Assembly: GCA_018716015.1 (NCBI GenBank) | Contig: DVKM01000029.1 | Coordinates: 1-59,954, forward strand | Source: Candidatus Enterenecus stercoripullorum | GTDB lineage: Bacteria > Bacillota > Clostridia > Oscillospirales > Oscillospiraceae | Length of the DNA: 59,954 nucleotides | Direction of reading: 5' to 3' | Shown here: positions 24,416 through 30,832 of the stretch, in pieces | Numbering within the stretch: position 1 is the stretch's first letter | Layout of the letters: each line of letters opens with the position of its first letter | The notes under the pieces: generated by a model | The model's input: the letters and a program-made list of their open reading frames with translations, nothing else | Databases searched by the model: none | What the model was told of the DNA's origin: nothing | Position numbers and translations under genes: made by a program

Positions 24416-25792
24416 TTGGTGGTGCTCCTTCATGGGGATGAGCAGGCCTTGTATGCGGATGCGCTCTCCCTGCGAAAGGATTATGAGGCCATGGCTGACC
24501 TGACTGCCCGGCCAACGTATTGGCTGTGCAGCGGCTACCGCTTTTCCGCTGGAGAGGTCATGGAGATAGACTACCAACTATGGGCCGAAGGGGTTATCAC
24601 CTGGGAGCGGGGCCAGCTGGGCCGGAAAAAGGAGGTACAGGAGCCTTTCAAGAAAGGCAGTCTCTCCTTCTACACCCATGATTCCTATGCGGTCATCGGC
24701 CGGGATGTACTGGAAGACCACCCACTCTACCGGTACTGCCAGTACTTTCACGGTTGGCAATATCGGCCCGGCGGGGGCCGCGGCTATGCCCATAAGTTTC
24801 ATGACCTGATCTCCTATCTCGCCGCGTACAGCATGTATCCCCGGCAGATTGAGATGCTGGTGAAGGCCGGGCTCTATCAGCCGGTAGGCGAACTGATTTG
24901 GAACCGGAAAAAGTTTGCCGCCGCCATTGACTGGGAGGAGCCGGATATTCGCAAGGCCATGGACCTGTCCAAGGGGGAGATCAGACAGCTGTTTGCCATC
25001 CGGCCGGACTTCGGCGCTCTGGAGTGCCGGGCCTACGCAAACCGGCATTTGGGCACATCCTGGGATGTGGAGGATGCGGCCACCTTTTGGGTTATGTGGG
25101 GGCTGGAGTTGCGGCCCATGGAGGTGCTGCGGTTCTGCCGGCGGTATCAGCTGCCGCTGGGCAAGCTCCTGCGCTATCTGGAGCGGGTGACCGGTGGGGA
25201 TAGCTACGGCTTAGTCTGGGCAGAGGCCTTTACCATCTACCGGGATTACCTGGAGGCCGCCTACCACTTGGGCTGGTGCATGGAGCACAGTGCGGTGCTC
25301 TGGCCAGAGCTCCTGCTTTCCGCCCACGATGAGGCCACAGATCAGTGGGCCCAGGTCCAGCTCCGGGAGGCCGAGGCGGACCAAAAAGCAAAACGGCCCC
25401 GAGGGGCCAAGGAGCGGGCCCGGAAGTATGAGTTTGAGCTGGACGGCCTGCTCATCAAAATGCCCATGTCCGCGGCGGCCATCAAGCTGGAGGGGAAGGC
25501 CCTGCATCACTGTGTGGGTGGATACGCCAAGCGCCATCTGGAGGGGGTGCTGACCATCCTGTTCCTCCGCCGGGTAGAGGCGCCTAACACCCCCTACGTG
25601 ACCATCGAGATGCAGGGCAATCAGCTCCGGCAGATCCATGGGTTAAACAATGATGTGGGACAGGTCTCCCCCAGGGTCAGGCACAAGGGATTTTTGAGTG
25701 CCTGGCTCCGGTGGCTCCAGGCCGGGAGTCCCAGGAACGAGGACGGCACGCCGAAGCTGCCGAAAAAGCGGAAGGGGGCTGTTGTGGCATGA
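24416..25792 (+). CDS. PcfJ-like protein, C-terminal fragment after the in-frame TGA
   Basis: 458 aa open in the same frame immediately after the stop. The PcfJ core is clear near the end: AAIKLEGKALHHCVGGYA followed by TILFLRR and VTIEMQGNQLRQIHG. Intact family members run to about 560 aa, equal to both fragments together. The first codon, TTG, has no well-placed RBS, so the fragment may be untranslated unless TGA is read through. The stop overlaps the next start (ATGA). Role of PcfJ is unknown. Confidence 0.75.
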   Translation: MVVLLHGDEQALYADALSLRKDYEAMADLTARPTYWLCSGYRFSAGEVMEIDYQLWAEGVITWERGQLGRKKEVQEPFKKGSLSFYTHDSYAVIGRDVLEDHPLYRYCQYFHGWQYRPGGGRGYAHKFHDLISYLAAYSMYPRQIEMLVKAGLYQPVGELIWNRKKFAAAIDWEEPDIRKAMDLSKGEIRQLFAIRPDFGALECRAYANRHLGTSWDVEDAATFWVMWGLELRPMEVLRFCRRYQLPLGKLLRYLERVTGGDSYGLVWAEAFTIYRDYLEAAYHLGWCMEHSAVLWPELLLSAHDEATDQWAQVQLREAEADQKAKRPRGAKERARKYEFELDGLLIKMPMSAAAIKLEGKALHHCVGGYAKRHLEGVLTILFLRRVEAPNTPYVTIEMQGNQLRQIHGLNNDVGQVSPRVRHKGFLSAWLRWLQAGSPRNEDGTPKLPKKRKGAVVA

Positions 25793-26112
25793 CACGGGAT
25801 ACGGCGATTGTGCAAATTGAAAGTCTGAAAGATTACTGCGAGCGCATGGCAGACGATGACGAAAGCGGTTCTCATGTTTTTGATTTAGATGGACAGGCCC
25901 TGGACCGTGCCCTCTCCGCCCTCCGCCCCGTCAGCCGGGAGCAAGTGGAGAAAGTGTGGGCTGGGTGCGAGAAATGCCACAATCAATCTAACTGGCCGGC
26001 CTGGATTGAGAAGGGATTTGTATACTGCCCTAAGTGCGGGACTCCGCTTACATCGTGGGCGTGGAAGAAACAAATAGAGAGATTGGAGACGCTGAAAGAT
26101 GCGGACGATTGA
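25789..26112 (+). CDS. Small Cys-rich phage protein with zinc-ribbon-like pairs
   Basis: 107 aa. The track ORF starts at 25711, but the ATG at 25789 overlaps the upstream stop and fits. Residues 1-45 are acidic helix. CEKC (about 64) and CPKCGTPL (about 84) form two CxxC pairs around Trp-rich loops. Proteins of this pattern are frequent in clostridial prophages. No enzymatic motif is seen. Confidence 0.75.
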   Translation: MTRDTAIVQIESLKDYCERMADDDESGSHVFDLDGQALDRALSALRPVSREQVEKVWAGCEKCHNQSNWPAWIEKGFVYCPKCGTPLTSWAWKKQIERLETLKDADD

Positions 26113-26389
26113 TGCCGACCAGCTGGCCGATGGCTTGAAACTGCACCGTCAACCAACGGGCCAAAAATATGAGACAGACAGGCAGTGGGCCGTTGGCTAT
26201 AATGCAGGATTAGAAAGGGCACTATATAGCATCGCTCATGCGCCCACCCTCACCCCGCCGAACGAGCCGTTGACCTGTGTGGGGTGCTATTGGCAGACAC
26301 ACGGTTCGATTGGAAAATGTATTGACTGCGTACGGGAGAAAACCGATAACTACTACCGCTGCCCGCCGGAGGGAGAGGAGGACACCTGA
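26099..26389 (+). CDS. Small Cys-containing hypothetical protein
   Basis: 96 aa. MRTIDADQLADGLKL at the start and APTL-type motif (SIAHAPTL) are typical of a group of short prophage proteins that begin IDAD and contain A-P-T. The C-terminal half has CVGC and CIDC, a possible zinc site. It overlaps the previous gene by 14 bp and touches the next start. Function unknown. Confidence 0.72.
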   Translation: MRTIDADQLADGLKLHRQPTGQKYETDRQWAVGYNAGLERALYSIAHAPTLTPPNEPLTCVGCYWQTHGSIGKCIDCVREKTDNYYRCPPEGEEDT

Positions 26390-26715
26390 TGGACATTGAG
26401 AAGCTGATCGAGAGTGCGGAACACTGTGATCTTGGTGCCTGTGCTGACTGTCCAAGTATTGGACGCGCCTGTTGCAGAGAACGCACAATGGGCGAATTGG
26501 CGCGAGAATCTAAGCGGCTCCAGGCCGAAAACGAGAAGCTGCGGGAAGAGCTGGAGCAGATGGCCGCCTGTGTCTACTACAAGCCCGGCGGGATGTGCGG
26601 ATATGGAGGCGACGACCCGGCCAACGTTTGTGTGCTTGGGCCTTGTAACTACGAGATTTCGACCCAGGAGGTTCTGACTGAACTGGAGCAAGCGAAAGCG
26701 GCGCGCAGGCGTTAA
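26389..26715 (+). CDS. Cys-rich hypothetical protein with coiled-coil middle
   Basis: 108 aa. Residues 12-30 hold five Cys (CDLGACADC, CC), residues 35-60 are a coiled coil (ESKRLQAENEKLREELEQM), and four more Cys follow. Function unknown. It starts one base inside the upstream stop and is the last rightward gene before the hairpin at 26703. Confidence 0.7.
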   Translation: MDIEKLIESAEHCDLGACADCPSIGRACCRERTMGELARESKRLQAENEKLREELEQMAACVYYKPGGMCGYGGDDPANVCVLGPCNYEISTQEVLTELEQAKAARRR

Positions 26716-26723
26716 GCCTGCGC
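26703..26723. terminator. Short GC hairpin at the end of the accessory cluster
   Basis: GCGCAGGC-GTTAA-GCCTGCGC spans the stop codon of the preceding gene. No T run follows on the + strand, so it may stabilise mRNA or weakly terminate. Confidence 0.45.
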
Positions 26724-26781
26724 ACCGCCCTGATTGCAAAGCCCGGTTATCACCTGCCGCATTCCCTGCTTGGAGAGGATG

Positions 26782-27042
26782 TTACTGGTCCTCCAGGTCA
26801 GCGGCCGGAATATCGTTTTCCAGGTTGTCCCGGGCCAAATCGGTGTCGATCTCCGGGTAGATATTGGAGGGAATGGGCCGCTCGTGAAAGACCTTCATTT
26901 CAGGCCCGGAGGTCCCTGGAATGATGGGGTTTGCCTTGACTTTTCCGTGTTTGGCTTTCCCTTGAATCTCCGGGACTGGTGGAGCACTGTTTCGGGGCCG
27001 CGTGTGGGTCCAATCAGGACGGGCCATGCCTTTCTTTGCCAT
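26782..27042 (-). CDS. Leftward small basic phage protein, 86 aa
   Basis: Coding on the minus strand within the otherwise rightward region. The ATG at 27042 follows GAGGTGATTTC. The protein opens MAKKGMARPDW and continues with PPVPEIQGKAKHGK, a pattern I associate with a short conserved protein of gut Firmicutes phages. The C-terminus is acidic. The longer minus ORF in the track (to 27267) is an upstream overrun. The + ORF covering this region (26734-27150) lacks an RBS and phage-like character. Function unknown. Confidence 0.7.
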   Translation of the reverse strand: MAKKGMARPDWTHTRPRNSAPPVPEIQGKAKHGKVKANPIIPGTSGPEMKVFHERPIPSNIYPEIDTDLARDNLENDIPAADLEDQ

Positions 27043-27130
27043 GAAATCACCTCGGAAATAGGATTTCCCGAAACGATAAAAATACGCATGAAGCAGATAC
27101 AACAGTGCTCTGGCCAAAAGGAGGCCGCCC

Positions 27131-27289
27131 ATGCTAACCATTACAATTAAAGTCAACGCCCCACCCGGCCAGGCCATCGGGATCAAGGAACACCTGGCCA
27201 TGTGTCTGGAGCAGTACGGAGATACCAGGGTGGTCTCCATAACAGAAGATCTGCCGGAACAAATCAAAATGAAAGGAGAGAGGAAATGA
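27131..27289 (+). CDS. Small protein, 52 aa, missed by the ORF track
   Basis: ATG at 27131 behind AAAAGGAGG. The protein opens MLTITIKVNAPPGQAIG and contains a central helix, then VVSITEDLPEQ. Its last codons contain the RBS (AAAGGAGAG) of the next gene, whose ATG overlaps its TGA. The tight coupling and strong RBS argue that it is real. Function unknown. Confidence 0.72.
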   Translation: MLTITIKVNAPPGQAIGIKEHLAMCLEQYGDTRVVSITEDLPEQIKMKGERK

Positions 27290-27465
27290 GCGAGGGAATG
27301 ACCGTGCCGACCTGCTGCCTCAGCTGCCGGTGGTGGAAGTGTCTATCTGCCACTTCTACGCATACCACTAAAGCCTGCCATCTGTTCTTGCAGACTGGGG
27401 TTCGGAACGGGAGAAAAGGGGATGTTTGCGCTACTTGGGAGCCAAGGGGGGATACAAAGGGATGA
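27286..27465 (+). CDS. Small Cys/Trp-rich protein, 59 aa
   Basis: ATG at 27286 overlapping the previous stop. CCLSCRWWKC and a later CATWEP suggest a metal-binding knuckle. This resembles short phage proteins with C-x2-C-x2-W features and no known function. It overlaps the next gene by 4 bp. Confidence 0.68.
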   Translation: MSEGMTVPTCCLSCRWWKCLSATSTHTTKACHLFLQTGVRNGRKGDVCATWEPRGDTKG

Positions 27466-27674
27466 AGATTTTCAAAACATGTGTTCGTGGGTGCATCTAT
27501 GTGGCCTGGATGGTGGCGGCGGTGGCGGTCCTTTTTTATCCATGCATCCAGTATGTGCAGACACAGACCATGGACCAGGAGACTCTGCTGCTCCACGCTG
27601 TCCTTGGATTTGCCCTGATCTACTCTGGGACGGAGTTCTGTGACTTTCTGAAACGGAGGTGGCAGGATGGGTAA
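27462..27674 (+). CDS. Small two-helix membrane protein, 70 aa
   Basis: Hydrophobic stretches at about 10-28 (CIYVAWMVAAVAVLFYP) and 42-58 (LLLHAVLGFALIYSG) suggest two membrane segments, with a basic C-terminus. It overlaps both neighbours. Function unknown; it is an early-region membrane protein, not obviously part of the lysis set. Confidence 0.68.
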   Translation: MKIFKTCVRGCIYVAWMVAAVAVLFYPCIQYVQTQTMDQETLLLHAVLGFALIYSGTEFCDFLKRRWQDG

Positions 27675-27876
27675 ACAATCCCGAAAGCGCAATCTCCGTC
27701 GGATCAACATTGTGGTCACAGCCCAGACGGTGGGCAGCCTGGCCTATCTGGCCAAGATGTGCAACTACCCTGAGATCGGCATGGCGGTGGACAAGCTGAC
27801 CCGGGAGAAGATGCTCAGTCTGCGGGCCTGGGGCTCCGGGAGTCGGCGGGCAAAGCGGGGTGATCACGATGGCTAA
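27667..27876 (+). CDS. Small basic protein, 69 aa
   Basis: Basic ends (KQSRKRNLRRIN and RRAKRGDH) flank a helix-rich core (VGSLAYLAKMCNYPEIGMAVDKLTREKM). The pattern suggests a small nucleic-acid-binding protein, possibly ribbon-helix-helix-like, but no family is recognised. It overlaps the HUH endonuclease start. Confidence 0.65.
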   Translation: MGKQSRKRNLRRINIVVTAQTVGSLAYLAKMCNYPEIGMAVDKLTREKMLSLRAWGSGSRRAKRGDHDG

Positions 27877-28675
27877 GGTCCTGCGCACAGTGGAGGCGGG
27901 TAGGCTGCGGTATGCGGTGCTCTACGACCGATACTCGCCGGCCGACCCGCCCCGGGCCCGGGCGGAGAAGCAGCGGGCCAGCTCAGCAGCCCGGCAGGCG
28001 CTCAACATGAGGACCAGCTGTCAGCGGTTGGAGTGCCTGCTGTTTTCCAACTTCGGCCGGGACGATTGGCTGGTGACTCTTACATATGATGACGCGCACC
28101 TGCCAGCAAACTGGGAAGCGGCCATCAAGCAGGCCAAAAAGTTTATCCGCACTCTGCGAGAGCACCGGCGGCCGCGAGACCAGCCTCTACGCTATGTCTA
28201 TGTGACAGAGGACAAGCACGGCGATGGGCGCGTCCACCACCACATGGTGGTCAACGGCACCGGCGAAGATATGGAGACCTTCCGCTCATTATGGACCAAT
28301 GGGATCGTTCTGATGCAAAACCTCAGGCCCAGAGAGTTCCCGGCCTTGGCCCGATATCTCACTAAGGAGCCGCGGGAGTACGGCCGGGTGGATGTGGGCG
28401 CCCGGAATTGGTCCGCATCCAGAGGTCTGGCCAAGGCGGTGGCGCCGCCGGCGGAGATCGTGCCAGACATCTTGACCCTCCAAGCTCCTCCTGGAGCATA
28501 TATATTAGAAAACGAGGGGACGATGGTCAATGAGTTCGGCAACTACCAATTCATCAAATACCTTATGCCGGACCAGGAGGACTACCGGGTGCCTCTGGAG
28601 GTATCCACCGACCCGGAGCTGGACCTGACGCCCTGGCGGTACGCGCCGGAGCGGCGGAAGAGGAAAACTGCATAG
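27869..28675 (+). CDS. HUH Rep-like endonuclease (REP_ORF2-G2P type)
   Basis: Resembles replication initiators of rolling-circle ssDNA phages, which nick DNA through a Tyr. Motif 1 WLVTLTYDDAHLP (about residue 67). Motif 2 GRVHHHMVV, the His-bulky-His metal site (about 118). Candidate motif 3 LARYLTKE (about 160), with Tyr followed by Lys. A second Tyr/Lys segment (NYQFIKYLMP) lies later. The ATG at 27869 is preferred over GTG 27860 because GGGGTGAT precedes it. The protein is 268 aa. Whether it replicates the phage, acts in packaging, or is cargo is unknown. Confidence 0.82.
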   Translation: MAKVLRTVEAGRLRYAVLYDRYSPADPPRARAEKQRASSAARQALNMRTSCQRLECLLFSNFGRDDWLVTLTYDDAHLPANWEAAIKQAKKFIRTLREHRRPRDQPLRYVYVTEDKHGDGRVHHHMVVNGTGEDMETFRSLWTNGIVLMQNLRPREFPALARYLTKEPREYGRVDVGARNWSASRGLAKAVAPPAEIVPDILTLQAPPGAYILENEGTMVNEFGNYQFIKYLMPDQEDYRVPLEVSTDPELDLTPWRYAPERRKRKTA

Positions 28676-28746
28676 CTCTTATATTTATTGCACTTGCAAG
28701 CATGTATAACAAATGGAAAAGTGTTTGAAAAAAGGGGGCCAAAGCA

Positions 28747-28950
28747 TTGCAAACCAAAGAAAAGTGTGGTAAACTAACGGTGAAAGATGGATGGCTGATG
28801 TGTCCGGCCTGCGGAAGGCAGAAGGTCCTCCGGCTGAGACCAGGGACACAAGCCAAAGACCTGCCGGTATACTGCAAGCGATGTGGGCAGGAGTCCATCG
28901 TAAATATCGACCAGAGCCTGAGCCAACGTCGAGACCCGACAAGCGCCTGA
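28747..28950 (+). CDS. Cysteine-rich KTR-type protein (Com-like)
   Basis: 67 aa with two CxxC knuckles (CPAC, CKRC), matching the Cys_rich_KTR family pattern C-P-x-C-G ... L-P-x-Y-C-x-x-C. It starts at TTG 28747 behind AAAAAAGGGGG. The last dozen codons overlap the RNA/terminator element at 28914. It sits at the early/late junction, consistent with a regulatory role like Com-type proteins, though this is inference. Confidence 0.78.
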   Translation: MQTKEKCGKLTVKDGWLMCPACGRQKVLRLRPGTQAKDLPVYCKRCGQESIVNIDQSLSQRRDPTSA

Positions 28951-28994
28951 GCCTATGACCACCCGATTGGGAGTCGTGGCTTGGGCGCTTTTTT
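28914..28994 (+). ncRNA. Structured terminator-like RNA element, copy A
   Basis: Layout: GAGCCTGAGCCA, small hairpin (GTCG-AGACC-CGAC), AAGCGCCTGAGCC, inner hairpin (ATGAC..CCC-GATT-GGG..GTCGT), GGCTTGGGCGCTT, then TTTT. The strands AAGCGCCTGAGCC and GGCTTGGGCGCTT pair over 13 bp, with two G-U pairs. The first GCCTGAGCC can compete for the same 3' strand. The architecture matches copy B at 34031, though both hairpin sequences differ. Confidence 0.75.
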
Positions 28995-29016
28995 GTTTGC
29001 CCGGAGGTGATAGCCC

Positions 29017-29397
29017 GTGGCCCTAAAACCGCCCAGGCCTTGCCGACATCCTGGCTGCGGTGTGCTGACCAGGGATGGATACTGTGCCCAGCACAAGCCC
29101 AAACAGGCCGGCCGCCGCCAGTCCGCCCAGTGGCACAGCTGGTACTCGCTGCCCATCTGGACGGAGGACCTGCGGCCGGGGCAGCTGCTCCGGGAGCCTT
29201 TCTGCCGTGAGTGCGCCTGCCATGGCATACGGACGCCGGCCACCGACGTGGACCACATCCGGGAGCACCGAGGCGACTGGGCGCTGTTCACCGCCCGGGA
29301 CAATCTCCAGAGTCTGTGCCACTCCTGCCACAGCCGCAAGACCATGCGGGAGCTATGGCAAAATCGGCGGGAAAATTCCGGCGGAAGCAGGCGATAA
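29017..29397 (+). CDS. HNH endonuclease
   Basis: 126 aa. Zinc-binding Cys residues (CRHPGCG, CAQH, FCREC, CHSCH) surround the HNH core: DVDHI, then DNLQSLCHSCHSRKT. In HK97-like phages an HNH nuclease next to the terminase assists cleavage at cos during packaging. Start GTG 29017 after GGAGGTGAT. It is the first gene of the late packaging/head module and follows the terminator-like element A. Confidence 0.93.
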   Translation: MALKPPRPCRHPGCGVLTRDGYCAQHKPKQAGRRQSAQWHSWYSLPIWTEDLRPGQLLREPFCRECACHGIRTPATDVDHIREHRGDWALFTARDNLQSLCHSCHSRKTMRELWQNRRENSGGSRR

Positions 29398-29452
29398 GCG
29401 GGCCAGCTTTGGGCGCGGGCGCGTGGCCTGGGTGCGCAGGCGCGCCCGGGCG

Positions 29453-29500
29453 AGAAATTTTTGCAAATTTCCTTCACCCTCCCCCCGGGGCAAAAAAGTT
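29453..29500. other. Non-coding gap, candidate cos region
   Basis: The gap between the HNH gene and the methyltransferase holds ATTTTTGCAAAT, a C-rich block CCCTCCCCCCGGGGC and an A run. The abrupt AT/GC switch and the HNH-terminase neighbourhood are what one sees at cos sites of HNH-bearing phages. No cut site can be read from sequence alone. Confidence 0.3.
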
Positions 29501-29583
29501 TCGGCGGGAAGATGTAAGACCGCAAGCCAGCCTTCGTGAGGGATTTTTTCCCCACGAAAATTCTCAAGAAAGGACCCAGTGCA

Positions 29584-30342
29584 TTGGATAGATTGGAAAA
29601 GGCTCGAAATATCCGGCTGCATCATTGTGACTGCCTGGTGGGGATGAGCCGAATCGAGACGGGAAGTGTGGATCTGGTGCTGTGTGACTTGCCTTATGGG
29701 ACGACGAACTGCTCTTGGGATTCTGTGATTCCATTTGAGCCTCTTTGGGAACACTACCGCAGAATTTTGAAACCCCGCGGGGCTGTGGTGTTGACGGCTG
29801 CACAGCCCTTTGCCACCGACTTGATCAATAGTGCCCGGTCACTGTTCCGGTACGACCTGGTTTGGGAGAAAACAGGACCGGCTGGTTTTGCGAATTCACA
29901 TAAGATGCCGATGAGGGCCCATGAGTTGATATTGGTGTTCTATCGGCGCCTCCCCAAATACCACCCTCAGGAACTGGTCCCATTGGATCGGCCCATTGTG
30001 AGGAAGGGAAAGCCAAAGTCGCAGGATGGGGTGTATCACGGACTTGGAAAGGCTAGTATACAGCGGTTTACCAACTATCCTAGGTCGGTCTTGCATTTTA
30101 GCAACCGAAAAGGGAAGCGGGTGCATCCCACCCAAAAGCCAGTGGAATTGATGGAGTATTTAGTGCGGACCTATACAGACCCAGGGGACCTTGTTGTAGA
30201 TAACTGTATGGGAAGTGGGACCACTGCCATTGCCTGCCTGAACAGCAGACGGCGGTTTGTGGGATTTGAGACGGATGTACGGTATTATGACGTAGCCTGT
30301 CAGCGTGTTAATAAGTGGGAGCCAGCAGCGTGTGCGAGGTGA
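29584..30342 (+). CDS. DNA N-methyltransferase (DNA adenine/N4-cytosine type)
   Basis: About 252 aa. Catalytic motif IV is DLPYG (in VLCDLPYGTT), the target-recognition region is central, and motif I is NCMGSGTTA (FxGxG-type) near the end, preceded by HPTQKPVELM. This is the beta-class order (IV before I). No restriction partner is seen, so it is likely an orphan phage methylase that protects DNA or marks it. TTG 29584 has AAAGGA at good spacing; GTG 29536 (track) has none. GC content is visibly lower than in the neighbouring genes. Confidence 0.88.
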   Translation: MDRLEKARNIRLHHCDCLVGMSRIETGSVDLVLCDLPYGTTNCSWDSVIPFEPLWEHYRRILKPRGAVVLTAAQPFATDLINSARSLFRYDLVWEKTGPAGFANSHKMPMRAHELILVFYRRLPKYHPQELVPLDRPIVRKGKPKSQDGVYHGLGKASIQRFTNYPRSVLHFSNRKGKRVHPTQKPVELMEYLVRTYTDPGDLVVDNCMGSGTTAIACLNSRRRFVGFETDVRYYDVACQRVNKWEPAACAR

Positions 30343-30346
30343 TGAT

Positions 30347-30832
30347 ATGCCGGGACCGAGACAGCCCACGGATGTGATCAAGGCCAAGGGGCGAAAGCAC
30401 CTGTCCAAGGCCGAGGAGGCCCAACGGCGGGCCGGGGAGGTGCAGGTGGAGCGCCCCAAGACGGTGAAGGTGCCCAAGTGGGTGCCGGAGGACCTGAAAA
30501 AGGACTTCCGGGCCCTGGGCAGGAAGCTGCTGGCGGCGGGGCTGTACACCGATCTGGACGGGGACACCCTGGGGCGGTACCTCATTGCCCAGCGGCAGTA
30601 CCTTATCGCCACGGAGGAGACGGACAAGGCCCTGGCCCGGAAGGACCAGGAGGAGGCGGACGCCTGGGGTAAGGTGTTGGACCGGCATTTTAAGCAGGCC
30701 CGGGCGTGCGCTAACGACATGGGGCTGACGGTGACCAGCCGGTGCCGGCTGGTGGTGCCGGACAGCCCGCAGAAGGGGGAGGAGGACAATCCCTTCCTCC
30801 AGCTGATCCAGGGAGGCCAGAAACGTGCCTGA
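30347..30832 (+). CDS. terS: Terminase small subunit, P27 family
   Basis: 161 aa. It starts MPGPRQPTDVI-KAKGRKHLSKAE, typical of P27/phi105-type small terminases, then a helical centre and an acidic end (PQKGEEDNPF). Binds packaging DNA and recruits TerL. Start ATG 30347, 4 bp after the methylase stop; stop overlaps terL by 8 bp. Confidence 0.92.
   Translation: MPGPRQPTDVIKAKGRKHLSKAEEAQRRAGEVQVERPKTVKVPKWVPEDLKKDFRALGRKLLAAGLYTDLDGDTLGRYLIAQRQYLIATEETDKALARKDQEEADAWGKVLDRHFKQARACANDMGLTVTSRCRLVVPDSPQKGEEDNPFLQLIQGGQKRA

Noticed and set aside
26734-27150. 138-aa rightward ORF
   Set aside because: Overlaps the better supported leftward gene 26782-27042, which has a consensus RBS and a phage-like sequence.
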